Source: Halomonas sp. YLGW01 (GTDB lineage Bacteria; Pseudomonadota; Gammaproteobacteria; Pseudomonadales; Halomonadaceae). From it: 64,000 nt of DNA. Location of the stretch: positions 2,852,001 through 2,916,000 of the forward strand of contig NZ_CP062005.1 of the NCBI RefSeq assembly GCF_014840935.1. The letters run 5' to 3'. Below the pieces are notes generated by a model that did no database searches, was not told the origin of the DNA, and worked only from the letters and a program-made list of their open reading frames with translations. Both the position numbers and the translations under genes were made by a program. Every line of letters starts with the position of its first letter. Position 1 is the first letter of the stretch. This document shows positions 1 to 9,809 of this stretch, one piece after another.

Positions 1-699
1 ACCATCATCTTCTCGCTGGGCTATCTCGCCCTCTACCCCGGGCTTGGCAACTATGGCGGCCTGCTGGGCTGGACCCAGGAGAACCAGTGGGATCAGGAAG
101 TGGCGCGCGCCGAAGAGCGCTACGCCCCGATCTTCTCCCAGTACAACGACGTGCCGGTCCCGGAGCTTGCCAAGGACGGCGAGGCCATGCGCGTCGGCGA
201 GCGCATCTATCTCAACAACTGCGCGGTCTGCCACGGCTCCAACGCCCAGGGCGGCTATGGCTTCCCCAACCTGACCGACGACGACTGGCTCTACGGCGGC
301 GCCCCGGAGAACATCAAGACCACCCTGCATCAGGGACGCAACGGCCTGATGCCCGCCTGGCAGCAGCTGGGCGAGACCAACATCGACAACGTGGCCCAGT
401 ACGTGATGTCGCTGTCCGGCGCCGAGCATGACGCCGAGGCCGCCGCCCAAGGGCAGCCGATCTTCGCCGCCTCCTGCGTGGCCTGTCACGGGCCGGAAGG
501 CAAGGGTAACCAGGCGCTTGGCGCCCCCAACCTGACCGACACCATCTGGCTGTATCGCCAGCCCGGTCAGGCCCTGGGCGATGCCATCCGCCAGACCCTG
601 CGCAACGGCCGCAACGGTCATATGCCGGCTCAGGCCCCCTACATCGGCGAAGACAAGGTGCACCTGGTCGCCGCCTACGTCTACAGCCTCTCGCACTGA
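1..699 (+). CDS. ccoP: Cytochrome c oxidase cbb3-type, diheme subunit III (3' part)
   Basis: The frame is open from the first base, so the start lies outside the window and only the last 232 residues are visible. They begin in a hydrophobic helix (TIIFSLGYLALYPGLG), the membrane anchor, followed by two cytochrome c domains. Each has a CxxCH heme site: CAVCH (codons from about 223) and CVACH (from about 478), with distal Met candidates in the repeated NGRNGxMP-like segments (NGLMPAW and NGHMPAQ). CcoP passes electrons from the bc1 complex or soluble cytochrome c to the CcoN/CcoO core in the periplasm. The ccoG-ccoH-ccoI-ccoS genes that follow on the same strand confirm the family. ccoN, ccoO and ccoQ presumably precede it. 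Confidence 0.96.
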   Translation, partial: TIIFSLGYLALYPGLGNYGGLLGWTQENQWDQEVARAEERYAPIFSQYNDVPVPELAKDGEAMRVGERIYLNNCAVCHGSNAQGGYGFPNLTDDDWLYGGAPENIKTTLHQGRNGLMPAWQQLGETNIDNVAQYVMSLSGAEHDAEAAAQGQPIFAASCVACHGPEGKGNQALGAPNLTDTIWLYRQPGQALGDAIRQTLRNGRNGHMPAQAPYIGEDKVHLVAAYVYSLSH

Positions 700-709
700 T
701 CCCTCGACC

Positions 710-751
710 GCCGGGTGCGTCTCGCCGTCGCACCCGGCCATCCACCGGGTG
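710..751 (+). promoter_or_regulatory. Overlapping alternative hairpins between ccoP and ccoG
   Basis: GCCGGGTGCG (710-719) pairs perfectly with CGCACCCGGC (729-738), a 10-bp stem with a 9-nt loop. Part of the second arm, CACCCGG (731-737), can instead pair with CCGGGTG (745-751). The two stems exclude each other. There is no U-run, so this is not a standard terminator. It may stabilise the ccoNOQP mRNA end or tune read-through into ccoG. TACAAT (761-766) just downstream resembles a -10 box but has no convincing -35. Confidence 0.45.
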
Positions 752-824
752 AACCACCGCTACAATGGCGATGAGCCCGGTGTCCACCGGGCCTTTGAGG
801 GCCTCGAGCCGCTGCGGTGATGCC

Positions 825-2267
825 ATGTCCGACAGGATTCCGACCCAAGACGTCAGCGCCGACCATCGCGTCGGTCACCATGACCCCGCCTCATCGACGC
901 AGACCGACATGTATGAAAGCCGGCGTCATATCTATGTGCGCGAGATCAAGGGCGTCTTCCAGCGACTGCGGCGTGCCGCCAACTGGGTGCTGATGGGCCT
1001 GTTCTTCGGTCTTCCCTGGCTGTCCTGGGGGGACCGCCCGCTGATCCTGTTCGACCTGCCCGCCCGTCAGTTCCATATCTTCGGCGGCACCTTCTACCCG
1101 CAGGAGTTCATGTTGCTCTCCTGGCTGCTAATCATCTGCGCCTTCGGGCTCTTCTTCATCACCGTCTTCGCCGGCCGCGTCTGGTGCGGCTATACCTGCC
1201 CACAGAGCGTCTGGACCTGGCTCTACATCTGGGTCGAGAAGATCACCGAGGGCCGTCGCAACCGCCGCATCAAGCTCGACCAGCAGTCCATGAGCCTCGA
1301 CAAGGCCTGGCGAAAGGGCGCCAAGCATCTGCTGTGGCTGGTGATCGCCTTCGCCACGGGGTTGGCCTTCGTCGGCTACTTCACCCCCATTCAGGGGCTG
1401 GTCACCGACCTGACACGCCTCGAGCTGGGCGGCTGGGCGCTGTTCTGGATCGGCTTCTTCACGGTCTTCACCTACTTGAACGCCGGCTGGCTTCGGGAGC
1501 AGGTCTGCATCTACATGTGTCCCTATGCCCGCTTTCAATCGGTGATGTTCGACAGCGACACCCTGATCGTCTCCTACGACAGCGCCCGCGGAGAACCACG
1601 CGGCCCGCGCAAGAAGCGTCTCGGCCACGAGGAATCCCGCGCCGCTGGTCACGGCGACTGCATCGATTGCGACCTGTGCGTGCAGGTCTGTCCCACCGGC
1701 ATCGATATCCGCGCTGGTCTGCAGTACGAGTGCATCAGTTGCGCGGCCTGCATCGATGCCTGCGACAGCGTGATGGACAAGATGGGCTACCCCCGGGGCC
1801 TGATCCGCTACACCACCGAGCATGCCCTGGAGGGCGGCAAGACCCATCTCCTACGGCCACGCCTGATCGGCTATCTGGTGGCCCTGGTGGTGATGATCGG
1901 CCTCTTCGGCTGGGCGGTGAACGACCGCCCGACCCTGGAATTCGACATCGAGCGCGACCGCAACCAGCTCTATCAGATGACCCAGGACGGACGCATCAGC
2001 AATGCCTACACCCTCACCATCCGCAACCTAGATGACCGGGAACACCGCTACCACATCGCCATGGAAGGCCTCCCCGGCATCGAGCTGATCGGCAACGAGG
2101 CCGTCACCATCGCCGCCGGCGACAGCCGCCTGGTCACCCTGCAGGCCGCCGTCGCCGCCGAGGCCATCAGCCGCCCCAGCCACGAACTGACGGTGATCCT
2201 CGAGGCCCGCGATGATGGCATCCGCGAGGAACGTGAGACCCGCTTCATCGGACAGATCAGGAGATGA
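825..2267 (+). CDS. ccoG: Cytochrome c oxidase accessory protein CcoG (polyferredoxin)
   Basis: CcoG (FixG/RdxA/RdxB) is a membrane iron-sulfur protein implicated in reducing copper for cbb3 oxidase assembly. I chose the ATG at 825 (MSDRIPTQ, 480 residues). The frame stays open back to 765, but that extension does not look like family sequence. The protein has several membrane helices (for example around WVLMGLFFGLPWL), the CxxxC pair in RVWCGYTCPQSVW, the conserved CIYMCPYARFQ, and two [4Fe-4S] motifs (CIDCDLCVQVCP and CISCAACIDAC). A C-terminal Ig-like periplasmic domain follows. Its stop overlaps the ccoH start in an ATGA, as expected in a ccoGHIS operon. Confidence 0.95.
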   Translation: MSDRIPTQDVSADHRVGHHDPASSTQTDMYESRRHIYVREIKGVFQRLRRAANWVLMGLFFGLPWLSWGDRPLILFDLPARQFHIFGGTFYPQEFMLLSWLLIICAFGLFFITVFAGRVWCGYTCPQSVWTWLYIWVEKITEGRRNRRIKLDQQSMSLDKAWRKGAKHLLWLVIAFATGLAFVGYFTPIQGLVTDLTRLELGGWALFWIGFFTVFTYLNAGWLREQVCIYMCPYARFQSVMFDSDTLIVSYDSARGEPRGPRKKRLGHEESRAAGHGDCIDCDLCVQVCPTGIDIRAGLQYECISCAACIDACDSVMDKMGYPRGLIRYTTEHALEGGKTHLLRPRLIGYLVALVVMIGLFGWAVNDRPTLEFDIERDRNQLYQMTQDGRISNAYTLTIRNLDDREHRYHIAMEGLPGIELIGNEAVTIAAGDSRLVTLQAAVAAEAISRPSHELTVILEARDDGIREERETRFIGQIRR

Positions 2268-2788
2268 CCGTGAACCGCCAGCCGACCCACCCCTGGTACA
2301 AGGAATTCTGGCCCTGGATGATCCTGGCCGTGCTCGCCTCCTCGATCATCGCCGGCACCACCTTCCTGGTGCTGTCGATCACCAGCTACGACGGCATGGT
2401 CGAGGACAACTATTACAAGACGGGACTCGCCATCAACCAGGTCATCGCCCAGGATCACCGCGCCACCGAGCTTGGCATGGCGGCCGCGGTGCGCCTCGAC
2501 GACCTGACCGGCGACATCAATGTCGAGCTTTCCGGCGAGGCCCGCCCGGAGCGGCTGCTGCTGACGCTGATCTTCCCCACCCGCGATGATCGCGACCAGC
2601 AACTGATCCTCGAGCGGGTCCGCGGCAGCCACTACGTCGGCCAGGCGCCGCGCCAGCTCGAGCACCGCTGGTACCTGCAACTGGCCCCGGATGCCCAGGC
2701 CCCCGACTGGCGCCTGCGCGGCGAAGCGACCTTCCCCAGTGAGGATGCCTTTCGCCTGACGGCCCAGGCCAAAGACGAGACGCCCTGA
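2264..2788 (+). CDS. ccoH: FixH/CcoH family cbb3 oxidase assembly protein
   Basis: This is a 174-residue protein with one N-terminal membrane helix (FWPWMILAVLASSIIAGTTFLVL) and a periplasmic domain. It carries the family signature SYDGMVEDNYYKTGLAINQ just after the helix. FixH/CcoH is needed for stable assembly of cbb3 oxidase and works with the CcoI copper ATPase. The start codon overlaps the ccoG stop (ATGA), implying translational coupling. ccoI follows after 46 nt. Confidence 0.92.
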   Translation: MTVNRQPTHPWYKEFWPWMILAVLASSIIAGTTFLVLSITSYDGMVEDNYYKTGLAINQVIAQDHRATELGMAAAVRLDDLTGDINVELSGEARPERLLLTLIFPTRDDRDQQLILERVRGSHYVGQAPRQLEHRWYLQLAPDAQAPDWRLRGEATFPSEDAFRLTAQAKDETP

Positions 2789-2834
2789 TGCCCAAGGCAA
2801 GGATGCAGGGCCCACCCCGCACGTCGCCCGCCTC

Positions 2835-5333
2835 ATGAGCGTGATGGAGCAATCACCGGCGAGCGTTGCGATCGGCTGCTACCACTGTGGCAACCCGGTA
2901 CCCGACGGGGCGCCCTGGCGACTGACCCTCGACGAGCAGGTGCACCCGCTATGCTGCCCCGGCTGCGAGGCGGTGGCTCATGCCATCGTCGCCGGCGGCC
3001 TGGCCGGCTACTACCGCTTTCGCACCGAACTCCCCGAGCGGCCCGACGAGGCCCAGGCCCGGGCCGAGACCTGGCAGGTCTTCGATGATCCCGCGCTGCA
3101 GAGCGAGTTCGTTCACGCCGACGGCGACGAGCTGACCGCCACTCTGGCCGTGGATGGCATCACCTGTGCCGCTTGTGCCTGGCTGATCGAGCACCGCCTG
3201 AACGCCCTGGACGGCGTCACCTCAAGCGCCGTGAACCTGAGCCACCACCGATTGCAGGTCGGCTGGGACCCGGCGCGCATTGCCCTCTCGCAGCTGCTCG
3301 CCGAGCTGGCCGCGATCGGCTACTCTGCCCAGCCCTACGAGCCCGACCAGGCGGCGCAGCGGCTCAGGCAGGAAGAGCGCATGGGCGTGCGCCGGTTGAT
3401 CGTCGCCGCCGTGGCGATGATGCAGGTGATGATGTTCTCGGTGCCGATCTACGTCAGCGCCCCCGGCGAGCTGTCTGCGAACTTCCTGGCGCTCTTCCAC
3501 TGGCTGTCCTTCGCCCTGGCGACCCCGGTGGTGCTGTTCTCGGCGGCCCCCTTCTTCCGCAACGCCCTGCGCGACCTGCGTACCCGCACCCTGGGCATGG
3601 ACGTGCCGGTCTCTCTCGCCATCGGCGGCGCCTATCTCGCCAGCGGCTATGCGGTGCTCTCGGGCCAGGGCGAGGTCTACTTCGACTCGGTGTCGATGTT
3701 CACCTTCTTCCTGCTGTTCGGGCGCTACATCGAGATGCGCGCCCGGCGACGCAGCGGCCACAGCGGCAATGCCCTGGCCGGGGTGCTGCCCGCCTCGGCG
3801 GTGCGCCTCGAAGCCGACGGCGCCGAGCGCGTGCTGCCCGCCAACCGCTTGGCGCCCGGCGACCGGGTGCTGGTCCGGCCCGGCCACGGCGTGCCCGCGG
3901 ACGGCATGATCGAGGACGGCACCTCGAGCCTGGATGAATCGATGCTGACCGGCGAGGCGCAGCCGGTGACCCGAGGCGTCGGCGACGCCGTGACCGGCGG
4001 CAGCCACAACGTCGACAGCCCCCTGGTGGTGCGCGTCACCCATGCCGGGCGCGAGGCGCGCGCCACGGCGATTCTCGACCTCACCGACCGGGCCTTCGCG
4101 AGCCGCCCCCGCATCGCCGAGCTGGCCAGCCGCTGGGCACACCTCTTCGTGCTGCGCCTGCTGGTGGTCAGCGCGGGAGTGGCCATCGCCTGGACCTTCA
4201 TCGACCCCTCACGGGCACTGTGGGTGACGCTCTCGGTACTGGTGGTCACCTGCCCCTGCGCCCTGGCCCTGGCCACCCCCACGGCGCTGACCGCTAGCCA
4301 CGGCCGCCTGCGGCGGCGCGGCGTGCTGATCACCCGCGCCCACGCCCTCGAGGGCCTCGCCCAGGCGACCCGCGTCGTCTTCGACAAGACCGGCACCCTG
4401 ACCACCGGCCGCATGACGCTTACCGAGACACGCCTCGTCGACGCCGCGGGGCCCGCGGCCGATGACGCCTGCGACGCCAAGCGGGCGCGCGCCATCGCCG
4501 CGGCCCTGGAGGCGCACTCCGAACATCCCATCGCCCGTGCCTTCGCGCCTCACCGGGACTTGGCCGTTCACGCCGAGGCACTGCTCAGTCGCCCCGGCGA
4601 GGGCGTGGAGGGCCGCCTCGCCGGCCGCACCTGGCGACTCGGCAAGCACGCCTTCGCCGCCGGCACCGAGGCCCCGGCGCCCCCCGATGCGGGCCGCTGG
4701 CTGCTGCTCGCCTGCGAAGGGCAGCCGCGGGCCTGGTTTGCGCTCGACGATGCCCTGCGCGACGATGCCCTGGAGAGCGTGCAGGCCCTCAGGCGCCTGG
4801 GGCTTTCGGTCGAACTGCTCTCCGGCGACCAGGCCCCGGCCGTCGAAGACCTGGCCCGTCGCCTCGGCATCGATGACTGGCGCTCAGGCGCCAGCCCCGA
4901 GGATAAGCTCACCCATATCGAGGCCCTGCAGTCGCAAGGAGAATCGGTGGTGATGGTCGGCGACGGCATCAACGACGTGCCGGTGCTCGCCGGCGCCGAG
5001 GTGTCGATCGCCATGAACGGCGCCACCGACCTGGCCCGCACCCGGGCGGATGCCGTGCTGCTCAGCTCACAGCTGACGCGTATCGTCGAGGCCATCGAGG
5101 TCAGCCGCGCCACGCGCCGCATCATTCGCCAGAATCTCGGCTGGGCGCTGTGCTACAACCTGTTCGCCCTGCCCCTGGCCGCCTGCGGCCTGGTACCGCC
5201 CTGGCTCGCCGCCATCGGCATGTCGGCAAGCTCGCTGGTGGTGGTCGGCAACGCCCTGCGACTAGGCCGCGCCCGTCGCGGCGTGCTGGATGAGGCGACA
5301 GCGCCACTCACTCCTCCCGTGGAGGCCCCATGA
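2835..5333 (+). CDS. ccoI: Copper-transporting P1B-type ATPase CcoI/FixI
   Basis: CcoI is an 832-residue heavy-metal P-type ATPase that exports copper for the cbb3 active site. In order it has an N-terminal cysteine-rich metal-binding region (CYHCGNPV, then CCPGCEAV), an HMA domain with GITCAACAW, transmembrane helices, and the actuator loop (SLDESMLTGEAQPV). Then come the TM metal site CPC in VTCPCALALATPTAL, the phosphorylation site DKTGT, the nucleotide domain HP motif (SEHPIA), and the hinge VGDGINDVPVLA. All catalytic motifs are intact. The ATG at 2835 is annotated, and the in-frame ATG at 2844 is an alternative. The gene ends in an ATGA overlap with ccoS. Confidence 0.96.
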   Translation: MSVMEQSPASVAIGCYHCGNPVPDGAPWRLTLDEQVHPLCCPGCEAVAHAIVAGGLAGYYRFRTELPERPDEAQARAETWQVFDDPALQSEFVHADGDELTATLAVDGITCAACAWLIEHRLNALDGVTSSAVNLSHHRLQVGWDPARIALSQLLAELAAIGYSAQPYEPDQAAQRLRQEERMGVRRLIVAAVAMMQVMMFSVPIYVSAPGELSANFLALFHWLSFALATPVVLFSAAPFFRNALRDLRTRTLGMDVPVSLAIGGAYLASGYAVLSGQGEVYFDSVSMFTFFLLFGRYIEMRARRRSGHSGNALAGVLPASAVRLEADGAERVLPANRLAPGDRVLVRPGHGVPADGMIEDGTSSLDESMLTGEAQPVTRGVGDAVTGGSHNVDSPLVVRVTHAGREARATAILDLTDRAFASRPRIAELASRWAHLFVLRLLVVSAGVAIAWTFIDPSRALWVTLSVLVVTCPCALALATPTALTASHGRLRRRGVLITRAHALEGLAQATRVVFDKTGTLTTGRMTLTETRLVDAAGPAADDACDAKRARAIAAALEAHSEHPIARAFAPHRDLAVHAEALLSRPGEGVEGRLAGRTWRLGKHAFAAGTEAPAPPDAGRWLLLACEGQPRAWFALDDALRDDALESVQALRRLGLSVELLSGDQAPAVEDLARRLGIDDWRSGASPEDKLTHIEALQSQGESVVMVGDGINDVPVLAGAEVSIAMNGATDLARTRADAVLLSSQLTRIVEAIEVSRATRRIIRQNLGWALCYNLFALPLAACGLVPPWLAAIGMSASSLVVVGNALRLGRARRGVLDEATAPLTPPVEAP

Positions 5334-5605
5334 GCATTCTCTACCTGCTGATTCCGCTGTCCCTGATCCTGCTGTCCCTGGCCGTCTGGGCCTTCTTCTG
5401 GGCGGTCAAGAACGACCAGTTCGAGGATCTCGAGGGACCGGCGCATCGCATCCTTTTCGACGATGACGAGAATGACCTCTCCCCGGCCGCACGACAGCGC
5501 CAGCAGAAGCGCGGGATACACACGGCCTCCGCGCCCGACGACGCGACCACCGAGCCCGACACGGCTCAGGCGCGGCATGACGACCACAGGAACGGGCCGC
5601 CATGA
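5330..5605 (+). CDS. ccoS: cbb3-type oxidase assembly protein CcoS
   Basis: CcoS is a small membrane protein needed for cofactor insertion into cbb3 oxidase. This 91-residue protein has one N-terminal helix (ILYLLIPLSLILLSLAVWAFFWAV) followed directly by the family signature KNDQFEDLEGPAHRILFDDD. The remaining hydrophilic tail, about 45 residues, is longer than in many CcoS proteins and not conserved in character. It overlaps both neighbours by ATGA (ccoI upstream, the TauE/SafE-like gene downstream). Confidence 0.93.
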   Translation: MSILYLLIPLSLILLSLAVWAFFWAVKNDQFEDLEGPAHRILFDDDENDLSPAARQRQQKRGIHTASAPDDATTEPDTAQARHDDHRNGPP

Positions 5606-6345
5606 ACCCGACCGGCCTCGATCTGCCCCCGCTGGCCGCCGCCTTCGTCTTCGGCCTGCTCGGCGGCGCCCACTGCATCGGCATGTGCGGCGGCATCATG
5701 AGCGCGCTGAGCTTCGCCGTGCCCCCCAGCATGCGTCATCCGGCGCGACTCACGGGCCTGCTGCTCGGCTATAACCTGGGCCGCCTCCTGAGCTACATGA
5801 CCGCCGGCGCCCTGGTGGCCGGGCTCGGCACCCTGATTGGCGGGCTCGCCGGCGGCGTCCGCCTGGCGCTTTCGACGCTATCCGCCGTGATGCTGATCCT
5901 GATGGCGCTGTATATCGCCGACTGGTGGAAGGGTCTGCTCAAGGTCGAGGCCCTGGGACGACGCCTGTGGCGCCATCTGGAGCCCGCTGGCCGACGCCTA
6001 ATGCCGGTGGTGAGGCTGCCCCAGGCCGTCGCCCTGGGGGCGGTCTGGGGCTGGCTGCCCTGTGGGCTGGTCTACTCGATGCTGGCCTGGAGCCTGGCCA
6101 CCGCCGAGCCCCTGGCGGGGGCCGCCCTGATGGCGGCCTTCGGGCTCGGCACCCTGCCGGCGCTGCTAGCCACCGGGCTCGCCGCCCGCTCGCTCGGCAA
6201 CCTGATCCGCCACCCGGCGACGCGCGCCCTGGCGGCGACGCTGATCATCGCCTTCGCGCTCTGGCAACTGGCGAACACCTGGCTGCCCGGCGCCGGGCAC
6301 GGCGGCGAACATGGCGCCGTGACGGGCCATTTTCACGGGTCTTGA
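5602..6345 (+). CDS. Sulfite exporter TauE/SafE-like (UreH-domain) membrane protein
   Basis: This 247-residue polytopic protein has about six hydrophobic segments. It starts with the family hallmark GLLGGAHCIGMCGGIMSAL and has a second, related half (AVWGWLPCGLVYSMLAWSL). Members of this family commonly close ccoGHIS operons in gammaproteobacteria and are thought to move metal ions or sulfur compounds; a copper role in cbb3 biogenesis is an inference from position. The start overlaps the ccoS stop (ATGA). The C-terminus is His-rich (HGGEHGAVTGHFHGS), which may bind metal. Confidence 0.85.
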   Translation: MNPTGLDLPPLAAAFVFGLLGGAHCIGMCGGIMSALSFAVPPSMRHPARLTGLLLGYNLGRLLSYMTAGALVAGLGTLIGGLAGGVRLALSTLSAVMLILMALYIADWWKGLLKVEALGRRLWRHLEPAGRRLMPVVRLPQAVALGAVWGWLPCGLVYSMLAWSLATAEPLAGAALMAAFGLGTLPALLATGLAARSLGNLIRHPATRALAATLIIAFALWQLANTWLPGAGHGGEHGAVTGHFHGS

Positions 6346-6390
6346 CCTGACGCAAGGGCAGGCAGCGGGGGCGGCACTAGACTGGAGACA
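6342..6390 (+). promoter_or_regulatory. Candidate class II ANR/FNR-dependent promoter of hemN
   Basis: TTGAC-CTGA-CGCAA (6342-6355) matches 7 of the 10 defined positions of the FNR/ANR box TTGAT-N4-ATCAA. A -10-like TAGACT lies at 6378-6383, predicting a start near 6390. That places the box centre at -41.5, exactly the class II FNR activation position. The hemN ATG follows at 6416 after GGAGTG (6402-6407). hemN is a known FNR/ANR target in related bacteria, and an fnr gene is next door. Confidence 0.55.
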
Positions 6391-6415
6391 TTCTCATCCA
6401 GTGGAGTGACGCCCG

Positions 6416-7831
6416 ATGTCCAGTTCCACGCCCACGACCAGGCCCGCCCCATCATCGTCTCGCGCCTGGGATCCGGCACTGCTCAAGCGTTACGACATCA
6501 ACGGGCCACGCTATACCTCCTACCCGACCGCGCCCTCCTTCCACGACGATTTCGGCGCCGAGGACTATGAAGCGGCGCTCTCGCGCAGCAACGCATCCCA
6601 TCGCCCGCTGTCTCTCTACGTACACGTGCCCTTCTGCCGGCGCATCTGCTTCTACTGCGCCTGCAACAAGATCGCCACCAAGAACACTCGGCTGGCCGAG
6701 CCGTATCTGTCCCGGCTCGATCGCGAGATGGTGCTGACCAGCCGCCAGCTGGACACCTCCCGCGAGGTCACCCAGCTCCACTGGGGAGGCGGTACGCCGA
6801 CCTTCCTGACGCTTGGCCAGATGAGCGACCTGATCGACCGCCTGGAGGCGCGCTTCGGGCTCAGCAGCTCCCCCGAGCGCGACTATGCCATCGAGATCGA
6901 TCCCCGGGAGGCCGACGTGCTGACCCTGCGCCACCTTCAGGCGCTGGGCTTCAACCGCCTGAGCCTCGGGGTTCAGGACCTGGATCCGACCGTCCAGCGG
7001 GCCATCAACCGGGTCCAGCCCCGGGTGCTGACCGAAACCCTGATCGACGAGGCCCGGCGGCTGGGGTTTCGCTCGCTGAACCTCGACCTGATCTATGGCC
7101 TGCCGCACCAGACGCCGGCGAGCTTCGCCGCCACCCTCAGCCAGGTCATCGAGATGGCCCCGGCTCGGCTGTCGGTATTCAACTATGCCCACCTGCCGAG
7201 CCATTTCGCCCCCCAGCGGCGCATTCGCGAGGCCGATCTGCCGGACAGTGATGCCAAGCTTGCCATGCTGCAGGCCACCATCGAGATGCTCGAGGACGCG
7301 GGCTATGCGCACCTCGGCATGGATCACTTCGCACGGCCCGACGACAGCCTGGCCCGTGCCCAGCGCCAGGGCACCATGACTCGCAACTTTCAGGGCTACT
7401 CCACCCACGGCGACAGCGATCTGGTGGGGCTCGGCGTTTCGGCCATCAGCCGCGTGGACGACGGCTACGCCCAGAACCCCACGGCGCTCGCCGACTACGA
7501 GACGGCGCTGGACGCCGGACGGCTTGCGACCGCCAAGGGCATACGGCTGAGCCTCGACGATCGCCTGCGCCGCCGGGCCATCGAGCGACTGATGTGTGAT
7601 CGGCACCTCGATCTCGCAGCCCTGGGGCGCGAATTCCAGGTCGATGCGACCACCCGGCTCGCTGATGCCCTGGCTCGCCTGACGCCCGCCTTCGAGGACG
7701 AGCTGATCGAGCAACACGGCCACCGACTGACCGTGACCCCGCGCGGACGGCTGCTGATCCGTCATCTGGCGATGGCCTTCGATGCCCACCTGCCCCAGCA
7801 GACCACGCAGCGCTTCTCGCGCATTCTCTGA
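6416..7831 (+). CDS. hemN: Oxygen-independent coproporphyrinogen III oxidase
   Basis: HemN is a radical SAM enzyme that decarboxylates coproporphyrinogen III to protoporphyrinogen IX without oxygen, in the cytoplasm. The 471-residue length is normal. Key residues are the [4Fe-4S] cysteines C74, C78 and C81, plus C83 (FCRRICFYCACNK), and the SAM-binding HWGGGTPTFL. The HemN-specific start (YDINGPRYTSYPTAP) and the C-terminal HemN domain distinguish it from HemW. A GGAGTG ribosome site precedes the ATG. It lies between the cbb3 assembly genes and fnr, consistent with use under low oxygen. Confidence 0.96.
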   Translation: MSSSTPTTRPAPSSSRAWDPALLKRYDINGPRYTSYPTAPSFHDDFGAEDYEAALSRSNASHRPLSLYVHVPFCRRICFYCACNKIATKNTRLAEPYLSRLDREMVLTSRQLDTSREVTQLHWGGGTPTFLTLGQMSDLIDRLEARFGLSSSPERDYAIEIDPREADVLTLRHLQALGFNRLSLGVQDLDPTVQRAINRVQPRVLTETLIDEARRLGFRSLNLDLIYGLPHQTPASFAATLSQVIEMAPARLSVFNYAHLPSHFAPQRRIREADLPDSDAKLAMLQATIEMLEDAGYAHLGMDHFARPDDSLARAQRQGTMTRNFQGYSTHGDSDLVGLGVSAISRVDDGYAQNPTALADYETALDAGRLATAKGIRLSLDDRLRRRAIERLMCDRHLDLAALGREFQVDATTRLADALARLTPAFEDELIEQHGHRLTVTPRGRLLIRHLAMAFDAHLPQQTTQRFSRIL

Positions 7832-7953
7832 ATCATTCGTTCTGCCCGCTTCCGGCATGAGGCCCCCCGCCAGGCGCCCTCATGCAACCGAGCGCCGGAC
7901 GCCTGCACCCGGGACACTTTGTCTCAGCGAGCCCTTTGTACCATCGAAGCCCT

Positions 7954-7981
7954 TTGTCTCGGCCGGGCTCTCTTCCATAAT
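7954..7981 (+). promoter_or_regulatory. Candidate sigma70 promoter of fnr/anr
   Basis: TTGTCT (7954-7959) and CATAAT (7976-7981) are separated by 16 nt and match the sigma70 consensus at 4/6 and 5/6. The predicted start is near 7988, giving a leader of about 45 nt before the ATG at 8033. Confidence 0.45.
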
Positions 7982-8032
7982 GAAGCCACTCAATGGACTA
8001 GACTGTGCAGGGACGCCGACAAGGAGATGGAG

Positions 8033-8779
8033 ATGCCCGCTAACGCGCTCGGCCAAGGCGCTCGCCTGACCGAAACCCGCTGCCAGACCTGCAGTCTCAG
8101 TTCGCTGTGCCTGCCCCTGGCGCTGGAAGTGGAGGACATGGACCGCTTCGATGCCATCATCCGGCGGCGCCCGCCGCTGAAGAAGGGCGAGACACTGGTG
8201 CGCCAGGGCACACCGTTCTCCAGTGTCTACGCGGTGCGCTCCGGCAGCCTCAAGCAGCTGAGCAGCGAGGGCAGCGGGGATGAACAGTTGACCAACTTCT
8301 ACCTGCCCAGCGAACTCGTCGGCCTGGATGGCATCGACGAGGAATGCTACCCCGGCACGGTGGTGGCGCTGGAGACCACCACCGTCTGCGAGATCCCCTT
8401 CGACCGCCTCGACGGGCTGTCTGAGCACCTGCCGGAACTGCGCACACAGCTGTACCGCAGCCTGAGCAAGGAGTTGCGCGACGACCGGCGCATGCTGCGT
8501 CTGCTCTCCCGCAAGACCGCCGACGAGCGCCTGGCGAGCTTTCTCGTCAATCTGTCGTCGCGTTTCCGCCGTCGCGGCTACTCGCCCTACAGCTTCCGGC
8601 TGTCGATGTCCCGCGCCGACATCGGTAACTACCTGGGCCTCGCCGTGGAAACTGTCAGCCGCATCCTGGGACGCTTCCAGCAGCAGCAGCTGGTGGCCGT
8701 GTCGGGTCGCGAGGTCAATATCCTCGATCTCGAGATCCTGGCCGAGCGCGCCCAGGACGGCTGCTCGCAACACGGCTAG
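8033..8779 (+). CDS. fnr: Fnr/Anr-type oxygen-sensing CRP-family regulator
   Basis: This is the global regulator of the aerobic-anaerobic switch. An oxygen-labile [4Fe-4S] cluster allows dimerisation and DNA binding. I start it at ATG 8033 because AAGGAG (8021-8026) sits 6 nt upstream; the ATG at 8027 has no spacing. The product is 248 residues. Cluster ligands are C17, C20, C26 and C119 (CQTCSLSSLC and ALETTTVCEIPF), the spacing of E. coli Fnr C20/C23/C29/C122. The recognition helix contains VETVSR, the E-x-x-S-R of Fnr, so it should bind TTGAT-N4-ATCAA. Likely targets nearby are hemN and the cco genes. In pseudomonads the orthologue is called anr. Confidence 0.95.
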   Translation: MPANALGQGARLTETRCQTCSLSSLCLPLALEVEDMDRFDAIIRRRPPLKKGETLVRQGTPFSSVYAVRSGSLKQLSSEGSGDEQLTNFYLPSELVGLDGIDEECYPGTVVALETTTVCEIPFDRLDGLSEHLPELRTQLYRSLSKELRDDRRMLRLLSRKTADERLASFLVNLSSRFRRRGYSPYSFRLSMSRADIGNYLGLAVETVSRILGRFQQQQLVAVSGREVNILDLEILAERAQDGCSQHG

Positions 8780-8815
8780 CCGCCGACCGTCGCCCCGGCA
8801 GGACGCGCCACCATG

Positions 8816-8847
8816 AAAAACGCCAAGCCCGGAGGCTTGGCGTTTTC
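8816..8847. terminator. Bidirectional terminator between fnr and ttcA
   Basis: CGCCAAGCC (8821-8829), loop CGGA, GGCTTGGCG (8834-8842). It is flanked by an A-run on the left and TTTT on the right, so it can stop fnr on the plus strand and ttcA on the minus strand. Confidence 0.88.
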
Positions 8848-8879
8848 TTGTGCTGCAGAGGAGAGCGCGTCGGTGCGGG

Positions 8880-9809
<930 letters not shown>

